Positions 28,400-37,255 of a stretch of 64,000 nucleotides of DNA are shown here, one piece after another. Source of the DNA: Lachnospiraceae bacterium AD3010 (GTDB lineage Bacteria; Bacillota; Clostridia; Lachnospirales; Lachnospiraceae); contig JHWU01000011.1 in NCBI GenBank assembly GCA_000622025.1, forward strand, positions 62,001-126,000, read 5' to 3'. Every line of letters starts with the position of its first letter. Within the stretch, counting starts at the first letter, position 1. The notes beneath the pieces are model-generated. The model saw only the letters and a program-made list of their open reading frames with translations. It did not search any database and was not told the origin of the DNA. The position numbers and the translations under genes were made by a program.

Positions 28400-28648
28400 T
28401 TATTGAACCTCCAAATGACAGGAAAGGATTATATTCCTGACCTGTTTCACCTGATATGCTTTTGCATTGTGACCGTCAGGTTGAATGTTGATAATAGGCG
28501 TATCATCCCTGCGATAAACATAATGATCTCCACGGATAGAACACTTGAAACCCATATTATCCAGTAAATTGCACAGATCCGAAAACTTTATATTGTGGTC
28601 TCTTTTTCCTGATAAAACATCAGCAAAGATATCATCATATTTTCCCAT
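28400..28648 (-). CDS. hicA: HicA-type mRNA interferase toxin
   Basis: An 82-residue double-stranded-RNA-binding-like protein. The conserved active-site region is RGDHYVYRRDD, where the His corresponds to the catalytic HicA His, followed by the family end GHNAKAYQVKQVRNII. It would cleave mRNA when free of HicB. The hicA-hicB order is canonical. A GAGG site precedes the ATG. Confidence 0.85.
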   Translation of the reverse strand: MGKYDDIFADVLSGKRDHNIKFSDLCNLLDNMGFKCSIRGDHYVYRRDDTPIINIQPDGHNAKAYQVKQVRNIILSCHLEVQ

Positions 28649-29350
28649 TCATAATCCTCAACTCTTTAACTACCCATAATTATACAGCTTCCCACCATCA
28701 ATAACAAGTTGAACTGAAACGCTGCTTTCACATAAAATCACAGGTTTCTCCGATATTGTCATATCCAATCTTTTCCCAATTTTTGCACCTACACTGCCAA
28801 AAATCCCGATGTATGCATTCATTTTTCAGCTTTTTCTGAAAAATCACCTCTGCTGTTAATCTTCCAACCAGTCAAGGGGGTGCATCCGTTATAAGTCCAT
28901 CCCCTGAATCACCTCATATTCTTTTTTCTGAAAAATCCAGATTTTCATCCTCTAAACCCCTTATTTTCTATCCAGAAAACAATCACTCATCCTCTGATTG
29001 GCGAGCTTTAATAAAGTTTTCTTAAAATACATCTTCCCTGACTTAATAAATGGATGATCTATATTGTCTGACAGAAAAATCCCATCTTCTAAAATATTGT
29101 TTCTGAAATCCCTGTCTTATGTATCTATATAAGAGAAAAGCACCTATTATTTCTAACCAGTATAGCAGGAGAGTATGAATTTTCTTTTCATTTTGCTATC
29201 CTCACATACCCCTTTAGAAAACAAATACTGATCTCTTTTGAATGCATCCCCGATTTTGCCAACTTGTCAGGGAAGACGTATAAAAATATTTTTATTATCC
29301 CATAAACCTATCTACTGGACGCTATCGGATTTAATGACTCTTGTATGCAT
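28649..29350. other. Non-coding or decayed stretch beside hicAB
   Basis: A minus-strand frame of 50 codons (28822 to 28670, with GIFGSVGAKIGKRLDMTISE) lies just upstream of hicA but lacks a ribosome binding site. The rest is AT-rich with no open frame of note and no recognised RNA. Confidence 0.35.
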
Positions 29351-29385
29351 AAAAAAAACCGGAACATTTCTTTTCCAAATGCTCC
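29351..29385 (-). terminator. Rho-independent terminator
   Basis: On the minus strand GGAGCATTT and AAATGTTCC form a stem (8 of 9 pairs) followed by GG and eight T. It lies about 35 bases after the stop of the small gene at 29419, supporting that gene as real. Confidence 0.8.
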
Positions 29386-29418
29386 AGTCCTTTGTGGGAT
29401 GATATACACCATTACTTT

Positions 29419-29616
29419 TCAGCACAGGCTTCTCCTGATGCGTCTACGAAGCATGGGAATGATACTTTCCATGAACTGCGTATTATCCACCATCTGATGA
29501 TCGTTGGGGAAACGTATCCACAGAATATCTGTATGATCACCATTTGGAAGCACAAGATAAATAGCCCCTATGTTATTATCAATCTTGGGGATCAGTTTGA
29601 AATTATTGTTGGCCAT
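29419..29616 (-). CDS. Small hypothetical protein
   Basis: About 65 residues, starting MANNNFKLIPKIDNNIGAIY. A beta-rich N-terminal half is followed by a basic C-terminus (RRRIRRSLC). GGAAAGGA precedes it, and a good terminator follows. A GTG three codons earlier is an alternative start. It matches no family I know. Confidence 0.55.
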   Translation of the reverse strand: MANNNFKLIPKIDNNIGAIYLVLPNGDHTDILWIRFPNDHQMVDNTQFMESIIPMLRRRIRRSLC

Positions 29617-29828
29617 GATAAACACCGTCCTTTCCTTTAATCCATGTCAACTACGGTTTTGAAAAAATTCCACTTGAATTACTCGTGATTTTTTAGTTAA
29701 CGGTATATGAAATGATATTTTCCCTTTATTCTTTGTATTTACGTCCCTTGTCCCTTGTACCCAACTTATCCCGATATCCTTATATCATACCCCATAACCC
29801 CCGTATTTCCCTCAAATGTCAACGAAAA

Positions 29829-29856
29829 AAAGCCCACCAGGTATTTCCCACCTGAC
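29829..29856 (-). terminator. Terminator of the gene at 29891
   Basis: CAGGT and ACCTG arms around GGGAAAT, followed on the minus strand by GGTGGGC and seven T. It lies about 35 bases after the stop codon. Confidence 0.65.
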
Positions 29857-29890
29857 AGTCTTTTCCCTCATATTCCCCAAAAAACATCCC

Positions 29891-30514
29891 TTATTTCTTT
29901 TCGGTTTTCTTTTTCTCCGAAACCTTTTCAACAGGCTTCTTTTCTGATGTAGCAGGATCTTTCTTACTTCCCGTCTTATCCTGCTTAGGCTCTGCATCAT
30001 TCTCTTTCGCAGGCTCCTTCTTCTTTTCAGTCTGCTTTGCTTCCACCTTTTCAGGCTCTGACTTTTTCCTTTCAGATGCCATTATGATCGTATCACCGTC
30101 CAGCTTGGCACCACCACAGACTGCCCCCATAAGAAACAGGCTCTTAAGCATATCCTCCGAAACCTCTTTCTTTTCAAACCTGCTGCTGATTAATTCATAA
30201 ACCTTTGATCCCTTCTCCTCCTTCATGCCAGTTACGATAAACAAGATGCATACAGGATTTTCAGTCTCAAACATAGGCTGGTAATTACCGATATGCCTGT
30301 GTATAACAAGGTTGGTCATATAAAAATCCTCACTATCTATATCAAGATCTATCCCATTGGCAGCAACCCTGAGGCCATATATCTCTTTACCACTATTGAG
30401 ACCATCCCTCACCTGTTTCTCCGTCATCTCCACAACGCCCTTACCATCCAAGAGTTCCAGTCCAAGGCTTCTGTTTCCGAGATACAGGCTGTTCACAACA
30501 AAAAGTTTACACAT
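29891..30514 (-). CDS. Hypothetical protein with Lys/Glu-rich tail
   Basis: A 207-residue protein. The first 145 residues form an alternating fold with no recognised motif. From residue 148 on the tail is about half Lys and Glu, with many Pro (KKKEPAKENDAEPKQDKT), and is likely disordered. GAGAGGAAA precedes the start. No neighbours explain its function. Confidence 0.65.
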   Translation of the reverse strand: MCKLFVVNSLYLGNRSLGLELLDGKGVVEMTEKQVRDGLNSGKEIYGLRVAANGIDLDIDSEDFYMTNLVIHRHIGNYQPMFETENPVCILFIVTGMKEEKGSKVYELISSRFEKKEVSEDMLKSLFLMGAVCGGAKLDGDTIIMASERKKSEPEKVEAKQTEKKKEPAKENDAEPKQDKTGSKKDPATSEKKPVEKVSEKKKTEKK

Positions 30515-30632
30515 TATTTCCTCTCTTTCCGTGCCGCAGCACTTAAGCTTTTTTTATTTTATGTATAAACTTTAACGCTGATGCTGTGATTTAAAAAGAC
30601 GTGATATTGCACGGTGTTTGAGGCATTAAATT

Positions 30633-30675
30633 AGGGAGATTGTAGAATACTTCCTACAATCTCCCTGATGTTTTT
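30633..30675 (+). terminator. Strong inverted repeat, terminator-like
   Basis: AGGGAGATTGTAG (30633-30645) and CTACAATCTCCCT (30654-30666) are a perfect 13-bp stem. On the plus strand TGATG and seven T follow; on the minus strand a weaker AT-rich tail follows. It probably ends the lipoprotein gene on the minus strand or acts in both directions. Confidence 0.7.
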
Positions 30676-30699
30676 TTGATTATTACCTAAGATGAATTA

Positions 30700-32079
30700 T
30701 TATCCTAGTTCCTTATTAATATTCTCTTTTGTTAGGTCTATCCCTTTGATACCATACTTTTCCAATCCTGCATTGAAACCACTTCTAAAGGCATTCATTT
30801 CATCTTCAGAGATATTGACATAATTATCTTGTGTATCACACTTATACCACGGTGTGGTCCACCCCTCAACATCACCTTCTCCATAAGAACCTTCCAATTC
30901 AATTCTATTATTTTCCACATTGAATATCTTGTATTCTTCAAATGACATGCTGGCATCTAAATAAACCTTTTTATTTTCACTATCATAAAAGGACATAGTT
31001 CCTTTATTCTCGTAGCCCTCACCTGTTGAAGAATATATTTTCCAAACAAGTCTATCCCCGGATATTTTAGGAGCCACTAATAATTCGGGAATATCATCTC
31101 CAGTTATGTCATTCAAAGCAAACAAGGCACCACTTGCATCATTGTATGTAAATGCGTCTCCTGCATACTCAAGATATTCTTTGCCATTCATAATATCATT
31201 CAGGCATTTTTTATAAGACATTTTCCATGATTCCGATTTCTCTTCGGAATCACCATCACCATCCGGGATGACTTTTTTCAATTCTTCCATGATCTCACCA
31301 ACACTCATATATGTCCCTATTTCCTTAGAATCACTTTTAAAATGATCCCCATCGTAACTGTAAGTACATTCCGTCAATGGATTGTAACTTATCATTATAA
31401 GAGGGTTATATTCAGAAATATAGCTCCACTCCTGTTCATCGAATTCCTTTCCTGATACTTCTTTATCATTTATATAATATTCCTCTAAATCATTAACTCC
31501 ATCAAAAATACCAACAGAAGTAAAAGCAATTACATCTTCCAATTCACCATGCACAATCTTCTTAAATTCGTCTGTATTATATCCTCCCATTGAAGAGCCT
31601 AGCTTAATTATGTTTTTTCCTTCTGCAAATTCTATCCCATGCCCATCAAAGCCTGCGGTAACACTTTCTAACAATACTATGTCACCATCGTAGACTGTAT
31701 ATAAAAACAAATTATCCTCGCAGGGACCCTCTGAATTTAACGCAGCTAATTCAGGAATGTCATCCTCATCAACATTAATCAGTAAAAACAAGTCTGCCTT
31801 TCCTGATGTATATAGCTTTTCTACTTCATCTAAATATAATGGGGCATATGAATAATCCTTTTCAGGTTCCTCCTCAACCTCCTCCGTTGCTTCTTCTGTT
31901 GCTTCCTCTGTAGCTTCAGGTTCTTCAACCTTTTCAGGCTCCGTTGGTTTTTCTTCCTCTGTTGCCTCTTCAACTACAGGCGTTTCCACCTCTGCGACTG
32001 GTTCTTCCTTTTTTCCGCAGGCACAAACTGAGCAGATGATAAGCCCTGATAACAGTATAGCTAATGATTTCTTTTTCAT
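30700..32079 (-). CDS. Lipoprotein with two calcium-binding-like DxD repeats
   Basis: A 459-residue lipoprotein. The signal ends in a lipobox near residue 20 (CSVCAC-G). An acidic low-complexity linker of Glu, Thr and Pro spans residues 25-75. The mature part has two related half-domains, each with a D-x-D/T-x-D-D-IPEL motif (INVDEDDIPELAAL near residue 100, LNDITGDDIPELLVAP near 325), resembling FG-GAP/VCBS-like calcium loops. It is probably an exposed cell-surface protein. A GGAGGG site precedes the ATG. Confidence 0.75.
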   Translation of the reverse strand: MKKKSLAILLSGLIICSVCACGKKEEPVAEVETPVVEEATEEEKPTEPEKVEEPEATEEATEEATEEVEEEPEKDYSYAPLYLDEVEKLYTSGKADLFLLINVDEDDIPELAALNSEGPCEDNLFLYTVYDGDIVLLESVTAGFDGHGIEFAEGKNIIKLGSSMGGYNTDEFKKIVHGELEDVIAFTSVGIFDGVNDLEEYYINDKEVSGKEFDEQEWSYISEYNPLIMISYNPLTECTYSYDGDHFKSDSKEIGTYMSVGEIMEELKKVIPDGDGDSEEKSESWKMSYKKCLNDIMNGKEYLEYAGDAFTYNDASGALFALNDITGDDIPELLVAPKISGDRLVWKIYSSTGEGYENKGTMSFYDSENKKVYLDASMSFEEYKIFNVENNRIELEGSYGEGDVEGWTTPWYKCDTQDNYVNISEDEMNAFRSGFNAGLEKYGIKGIDLTKENINKELG

Positions 32080-32886
32080 GGTATCCCTCCGATATTATAC
32101 ATTTACTAAAACTGTTTAATATTTCCTACTTCATTATTACGCCGCAATTTCATCTATTTTACAAGAAGTGAAAATGCTAGAAAAATAACATTGAAATTAG
32201 TGATAATGTTTGATAATCACTCTACATGTCTTATCAGTTGAGTATCAAAATCCCCTTCTTCATAATAACCACCGGACACAAAATATAGCCTTTTTCCATT
32301 ACAAACACCTGTGTCACCACTATCTATATCATAATAGCAAATGCTGTCCTCTACATTATTTAGGTTGATAGAGTAAACTTACTGTCAGTTGGAAAAGATT
32401 AGAGATACTCTGAGATATAAGATTTCAGCTGAAATGTTTGCCCTATTTTATATCTTCATTATCCAACTGTCAAAATGGAAACCTTGCGTCCGCTTCGCTC
32501 CCGCAAGCTCTCGTATCAAATATGCTGCATGCAGCACACTGATCCTTTGGCGCTTCCGTTTCAGAGCAACGCCGTATGGCGTTGTTTCCTTTTTACTGCA
32601 TATTCAAGTGAGTCCTTATACTTACTGTCTTTTTGGCGTTAAGACCTGGTATGGATGCCTGAATACGATCTCTATAGCTTCTTGCCTGGTCATAGTGTTC
32701 AGCTGTGACTTCCCGTACAGATATCCTTTTTAATACTTTATCATCAGTTCCGGTTCTTAATCCCCTTTCTTTTTTCCGGCTATATCTGACAAGTTCTATT
32801 ATCTTTTCACGTCCATAGTTTCTGTCATAACACCTGAATTCCACTTGTAAAGGTCTTATGCCTATCTCAACTAACAGATTTAATAA
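32080..32886. other. Gene-poor stretch with a C-terminal gene fragment
   Basis: A minus-strand frame ending at 32217 encodes VEDSICYYDIDSGDTGVCNG and KRLYFVSGGYYEEGDFDT with no start, a 3' remnant of an unknown gene, cut near 32,360. The segment 32,590-32,890 has an open minus frame (VREVTAEHYDQARSYRDRIQ) that I cannot assign. Confidence 0.4.
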
Positions 32887-33120
32887 AAATCTCAAAAATT
32901 CTGTGAAGCCTGTGGTATACGTTATCTATCTTCTCATAAGATCAGATTCTATGGAGCTACAGAACTCTTTAATGCCGGAGAGGATCCTGAACAGATCAGG
33001 AGAATCATGGGGCATACAAACCTTACCATGACAGAACATTATAATCGTACTGATGGGAAAATCACGATTGACAAGGAAATATGGAACAGGATCTTTGACA
33101 AACCTTCTAATGAAGAATAG
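32887..33120 (+). pseudogene. Tyrosine integrase C-terminal fragment
   Basis: About 77 codons encode YLSSHKIRFYGATELFNAGE and DPEQIRRIMGHTNLTMTEHY, then TDGK to a stop at 33120. The H-x-x-R, GHxxxxMTxHY and catalytic Tyr pattern identify the end of a tyrosine recombinase. A stop lies just upstream in frame and no N-terminal part is seen. Its 3' end points at the tRNA-like site at 33,238, as expected for an integrase beside its attachment site. Confidence 0.85.
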
Positions 33121-33203
33121 CATTAATGATTGCTATACCACAACATATAGTAGTTATTCGAGACAGAATCACAATGGTCAACGATGGTCAACGGATAAAA
33201 AAT

Positions 33204-33234
33204 CCCGAAAGCCTTGATTTTACAGGCTTTCGGG
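33204..33234. terminator. Terminator hairpin beside attachment site C
   Basis: CCCGAAAGCCT (33204-33214) and AGGCTTTCGGG (33224-33234) form a perfect 11-bp stem. It lies between the integrase fragment and the tRNA-like sequence. Confidence 0.75.
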
Positions 33235-33237
33235 GTA

Positions 33238-33258
33238 GAGCGACAGACGGGATTCGAA
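33238..33258 (-). repeat. Copy C: tRNA-Gly 3'-end remnant without the element
   Basis: GAGCGACAGACGGG followed by ATTCGAA. On the minus strand this is TTCGAAT-CCCGTCTGTCGCTC, T loop to acceptor stem of tRNA-Gly. It shows the uninterrupted form of the site and follows an integrase remnant. Confidence 0.75.
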
Positions 33259-33331
33259 TTGTTCCGTCACCCCGAAAAGAAAGGAGAATACAGGGTTTCC
33301 GAGCCGTCATTTTTCTCATTCACGCACCCAT

Positions 33332-33754
33332 TCACGCAGTCACAATAAATTCTTTCATTTCCTCCTGTGATGGAAAAAAATACTCCTTATCGCTATTCGC
33401 AGGACTCATCCGTGAAATCTGCCGTATAATATCATATCCCACAAGATTGGTGGTTACTTTCTCATCGAAAGTAATCCATATTGATTGATTTCCAAGTGGT
33501 ATATTTCCAAAAGCAAACTGCTGGACTTCATACTTATAAAACTTGGATGCTTCCTCTCCTATAAAGCCTGCCAGCATCTTGTATTCTGCGCCTTCTACAT
33601 CTTTTTCTGATAAAGAGTGGTCAATAATATTAGCACTAAAGCACGAATATCTTGCCCCCGTATCATAGACTGCCGAAATAAATTTAATTTTTTCCCCATT
33701 AAGCACCGTGCATTTTACAACAACACGATTGTTACGCAAATTCGCGTAATACAC
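33332..33754 (-). CDS. Retropepsin-like aspartyl protease domain protein
   Basis: A 140-residue protein. ISAVYDTGARYSCFSANIID contains the D-T/S-G-A motif of retropepsin-like proteases near residue 32, and LVGYDIIRQ fits the family's second-strand G-x-D motif. Homodimeric retropepsins are of this size. It overlaps the start of the 86-residue partner gene's end by 23 bases. A broken homologue lies at 24148-24639 beside a homologue of the same partner. Substrate unknown. Confidence 0.7.
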   Translation of the reverse strand: MYYANLRNNRVVVKCTVLNGEKIKFISAVYDTGARYSCFSANIIDHSLSEKDVEGAEYKMLAGFIGEEASKFYKYEVQQFAFGNIPLGNQSIWITFDEKVTTNLVGYDIIRQISRMSPANSDKEYFFPSQEEMKEFIVTA

Positions 33755-33992
33755 CTATCATTCCCCCTTCACGGTATTCACCCATAATACAGCATGTCAC
33801 TCCATCTGAAGACAATTCATCAGATATTTTGCATAACATGTCAAAGGAATCCCTGTCATCGCTAACAGCATACAAATGACCAGTAATATCATTTACATCG
33901 GAGAAATCTGTAATAATATATTTGCAGTCAGGATATTCTGCTTCAATTTCATCAGGTGTTTCCCATTTGCTACTATTTAATGTTTTAAGCAT
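33732..33992 (-). CDS. Small protein paired with retropepsin-like gene (copy 2)
   Basis: An 86-residue protein with KWETPDEIEAEYPDCKYIIT near the N-terminus, the same layout as the product of 24599-24862. It precedes and overlaps the protease-like gene. The conserved pairing suggests a two-component module such as substrate or regulator plus protease. Not a family I can name. Confidence 0.6.
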   Translation of the reverse strand: MLKTLNSSKWETPDEIEAEYPDCKYIITDFSDVNDITGHLYAVSDDRDSFDMLCKISDELSSDGVTCCIMGEYREGGMIGVLREFA

Positions 33993-34274
33993 AATAGATC
34001 CCTCCTGTTCTTATTTATTAGAAAACAGCACATATTAGGTCGATTCTTCATTACATTCTTTCCTAAGATCCGAAACTTCCTTTTATGACTCCTTAGAGTG
34101 AATCTGCTGAATACTGCCCACTCAGACACCTTTATTCTATCATATCTGCCATGTCTTTCAACCACAATATCTGTTTCAGCAATAGGACTTAATAATCTCA
34201 AAAGTTTAACTTGAACACGATCTGTCATATTGATAATGAAGAAACAATTCACCGAATTAAGGAAAGAGGATCAT

Positions 34275-34457
34275 ATGAATAACATAGATAATATACTGTC
34301 ACAGCTTCAGGACGGATTAAAGGATCTATATGAATCTGAAAAGTATAAGCAGTACCTGGATACTATGGCTAAATTCCACAAATATTCGTCCAATAACTGC
34401 CGCCTGATAGCTATGCAAAAACCTGATGCTACATATGTCGCAAGCTATTCAGCCTGA
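34275..34457 (+). pseudogene. ArdC-like ssDNA-binding domain, truncated
   Basis: MNNIDNILSQLQDGLKDLYE and YLDTMAKFHKYSSNNCRLIA match the start of the ArdC N-terminal domain found in conjugative elements. The frame ends after VASYSA, where intact proteins continue for hundreds of residues. A GAGG site precedes the ATG. It is a remnant of an integrative conjugative element. Confidence 0.75.
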
Positions 34458-34809
34458 GTCATTTGATTGGAAATCAATGAGAGTACCGTAGCTCCTGAGG
34501 AGAGGTTGGGCGACTTTATCCTAAAATATGATGGCATAAAGCCTACCCCCGTTCTTGGAAATACCTTTGATATGGAAGGTATTAAAAAAGATACGCCTAA
34601 AATGGAACAGATTTCCATTAAGATGACATTCTAAAAAGGAGGACAAAGACATGGATATGATCAAACTGGAGGAAATATATGAAACCTACATAGAGAAAAC
34701 ATCATCCCGGAAAAGAAATGAAAACCAGATCCCGCCGGAGTCAGTATACGTACAGATAAAGAATCAAACTTCTGGTCGGATGAATAAGGAGCAAAAACCA
34801 CCGGGATGA
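34458..34809 (+). pseudogene. Conjugative-element remnants
   Basis: A start-less piece (ERLGDFILKYDGIKPTPVLG and MEGIKKDTPKMEQISIKM) ends at 34635. A 52-codon frame starts at 34651 with MDMIKLEEIYETYIEKTSS. Both resemble the short proteins that follow ArdC in ICEs but are not clearly intact. Confidence 0.4.
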
Positions 34810-34818
34810 ATAACACTT

Positions 34819-35060
34819 GTTCTGTATTGGTTTATACGGACAAAAGATGAAGGCTAAAGCCTAAATCTTTTAGGACGTGTAAACCGATACAAACAAAACC
34901 ATATCATATAAGTAATACTCGTCAGGGCGAGTATAAAAAGCCATTTAAGCCCTGAGCGGCCATAAGGCGTATGGATAACAAATATATCCAAGGATTCATA
35001 ACAAGCGTCCCAACAGGACTGAGCTGTCGATGCAATAATTGCGGTTGCGTAGCTTTAATT
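34819..35060 (+). ncRNA. Candidate structured RNA upstream of the GGDEF-like gene
   Basis: A 57-base hairpin (34829-34885) has a 10-bp base stem (GGTTTATACG with CGTGTAAACC, one G-U), inner stem AAAAGAT/ATCTTTT and GGC-TAAA-GCC at the tip. ATACTCG pairs with CGAGTAT (34915-34934). GGATA/TATCC and GTCC/GGAC hairpins follow. No reading frame spans it. The density of nested pairs is unlike its surroundings. The class is not recognised; an IscB/HEARO-type RNA is one possibility. Confidence 0.45.
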
Positions 35061-35209
35061 CTAATGGTATGATTCCTATTATATTTTGTAACCCCACATA
35101 TCCCCCCTCATTTAAGAGAGACGGACGTGGGCCAAAGCAGTATAAATACCTGTATTTACTGGATCCTAATGGGGTTCTGAACAAACCCATACATCATGGG
35201 AGCATTCTG

Positions 35210-36307
35210 ATGGAAATCTTAAAACAATACATTATCCCAACGATCCTATATCAACAGACAAACGATGTCATATTTGATGCTTTCATTTACTACAGTTCAT
35301 TTTTCATGGAATTTGCAGCTGTTGCCGGCATAATCCTGCTTATTTTTCGTAATAAGCCTCTGCAAAAGCGCACGCGTCCGGAGGACAGGCTGCTCTTTAT
35401 TGAATGCATACTGGTACTGTCTCAGAATGTGCTGGATATTCTTCTGGTACCGTTGGCATATACTGATACAGACTGGGTAATAAACATATTTAATTTTGCT
35501 CTGATCACGAACGAGGTCCTGTACTTTCTGATCATACTGCAATGGCTTATCTGCATTGATTACTCTTTGCATCACAGCATGGATCACATCAGGCGGCGCT
35601 ATAACCGTGCGGCAATTCCTATTGTAATAATAACAGCCCTGGAACTCCTTCAACTCCTGTTGGTTGTATATATGGTGGGGGACAATTTCCTTAATTATGA
35701 TGTTCTCCAGGCATGCAAGCACATTCTTGAGTTCTGTTATATCGCCACTGCCATATATATCGAGAAAAGACATGAAAAGCAATCGCGCGAACCACATTTT
35801 ATGCGTCTTAGCGCATTCATCATTCCCTTCGTGATAGGCGTCCTTGTCCGCTTTTATGATGCCCCTCTTTTGGCCTTTGGCTTGATAATCACCTATCAGA
35901 CCATGAAAAGGCGTGACAGCTTCATTGATCCCGTTACCGGGCTGTATAATGAAGCCTATCTTTCTCATCTTGCTGCCTACTGGGACAAAAAGGGCTACAA
36001 AGACAGCAGTGCGATCATTATATCAGCACCGGGAAATGGTGAAGCCGCGGCACAGCTCGTTAAGAATTATTCGATCAAGGACTGCTATAATATAGCACTT
36101 ACAGATGAAAGATTTGTATTATTCACTGAGAATTTGAGGGATTCTGCTGCGCAGATGGCTATGCAGCTGCTTAAGGAGGAAGCCTGTGAGTCACCTTCCC
36201 CCTTTGCTATAGGCGTCAAATGCATCAACAGAATTGAAGGGCAGACAACTGCGGATTTTGCGGATCAGATCAAAAAAGAGGCAGGATCTCTCTTCCCCGT
36301 CTCATAA
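35210..36307 (+). CDS. Multi-pass membrane protein with degenerate GGDEF domain
   Basis: A 365-residue protein with seven or so helices in residues 15-240 (a 7TM-type sensor) and a C-terminal domain that starts with the GGDEF-family signature DPVTGLYNEAYLSHL. The active-site loop should read GGDEF but here reads ALTDERFVLF, so cyclase activity is unlikely; it may bind a nucleotide or a partner. The ATG at 35210 follows GGGAG. An upstream frame to 35039 has no site. It is followed 18 bases later by the gene at 36326. Confidence 0.75.
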   Translation: MEILKQYIIPTILYQQTNDVIFDAFIYYSSFFMEFAAVAGIILLIFRNKPLQKRTRPEDRLLFIECILVLSQNVLDILLVPLAYTDTDWVINIFNFALITNEVLYFLIILQWLICIDYSLHHSMDHIRRRYNRAAIPIVIITALELLQLLLVVYMVGDNFLNYDVLQACKHILEFCYIATAIYIEKRHEKQSREPHFMRLSAFIIPFVIGVLVRFYDAPLLAFGLIITYQTMKRRDSFIDPVTGLYNEAYLSHLAAYWDKKGYKDSSAIIISAPGNGEAAAQLVKNYSIKDCYNIALTDERFVLFTENLRDSAAQMAMQLLKEEACESPSPFAIGVKCINRIEGQTTADFADQIKKEAGSLFPVS

Positions 36308-36325
36308 AGGAGACTCAGGAAAAGC

Positions 36326-37168
36326 ATGAAGACTATAGACATAACAACCAAAAACCTTGACAAATACAGGGACATCCTTCCTGAAGAGTACCATGAAGAT
36401 ATAGAAAGACAGTACTGCCGGGCCCTTGTAGGGATCAATCCTGATACTGATGAAACCGATGCCGCCATGTTCTGGGAGATCAGAAATGTGGAGAGAAGCG
36501 ATTCGGATATCACAGCAGAGATATTCTGGTATAAAACGGACGACGAGGGAAATGGACAGGAATTATTAAAGTCCTTTGATGTCATATGCGATAATGACAA
36601 GGTGAAAACATCATTTTTTGAGCTGGAGAAATTGACAGATCCGGAGATCACTTCCTTCCGCAATCAGGGTTATGCCATCAAGAATACCGAGGGGATCAAT
36701 GTTTTCGTCACGGTGGAGGAGCTCTCCAAGCTCGACATAGCCAAAAAGGCTCCGAAAAAATACGTATACAGCCTTTCTGATATCTCTGCCCTTCAGTTTA
36801 AGCAGGGAATAATGAACTGCGTTTTTCATAGCAAATATGGGCTCCTTGATGACCTTCCCTTTCTGCCCCGAACCCGCTTTGACCCCGACATTTCCAGCTG
36901 TGTCCTGACAGACGGAATGGTAAGCGGTTTCCTTTTGATCCACCGCATGTGCCAGGGCTGTTACCGCGTTGAGCTCCTCTATAGCGACAAGCTGGACGCG
37001 GCGGTAAATATTCTCAATATGCTCCGCTATTCCATTCGCGCAGCCAGGGATCTATGTGACCCGACAGATAAAGTCCTTATCCGCATGCATAACGGCAACG
37101 TTACTAATCTTATGAAAAAACTGTTCCCTGAGAAAAAAGGCCATAAAGTATACAGGGGAACAAAATAA
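36326..37168 (+). CDS. Two-domain protein resembling GNAT-like neighbour
   Basis: A 280-residue protein with two halves. Layout and the ending (VTNLMKKLFPEKKGHKVYRG) resemble the convergent GNAT gene product (LKQIKCLFPDVKGCSERYIA), so they are probably distant relatives. The first half lacks the acetyl-CoA loop seen in the neighbour, so it may be inactive or a binding protein. It follows the GGDEF-like gene as a likely operon, with a terminator after it. Function unknown. Confidence 0.6.
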   Translation: MKTIDITTKNLDKYRDILPEEYHEDIERQYCRALVGINPDTDETDAAMFWEIRNVERSDSDITAEIFWYKTDDEGNGQELLKSFDVICDNDKVKTSFFELEKLTDPEITSFRNQGYAIKNTEGINVFVTVEELSKLDIAKKAPKKYVYSLSDISALQFKQGIMNCVFHSKYGLLDDLPFLPRTRFDPDISSCVLTDGMVSGFLLIHRMCQGCYRVELLYSDKLDAAVNILNMLRYSIRAARDLCDPTDKVLIRMHNGNVTNLMKKLFPEKKGHKVYRGTK

Positions 37169-37193
37169 TCATGAAAGATAAGATAAAACGACA

Positions 37194-37223
37194 AAGGGAC
37201 CGGGGGAACGCCCCCAGTCCCTT
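37194..37223. terminator. Bidirectional terminator between convergent genes
   Basis: AAGGGAC and CGGGGG (37194-37206) pair with CCCCC and AGTCCCTT (37211-37223) around AACG, followed by TTATTATTAT. It separates the plus-strand gene ending at 37168 from the minus-strand gene ending at 37256. Confidence 0.85.
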
Positions 37224-37255
37224 ATTATTATATGTAGCCTTCTTCATTCGGAATC

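Noticed and set aside
32389-32733. 114-codon plus frame
   Set aside because: Aromatic- and Cys-rich residue use typical of a chance frame, and no ribosome binding site.
33977-34252. 91-codon minus frame before the retropepsin-like pair
   Set aside because: Overlaps the intact small gene, has no ribosome site and no recognisable composition.
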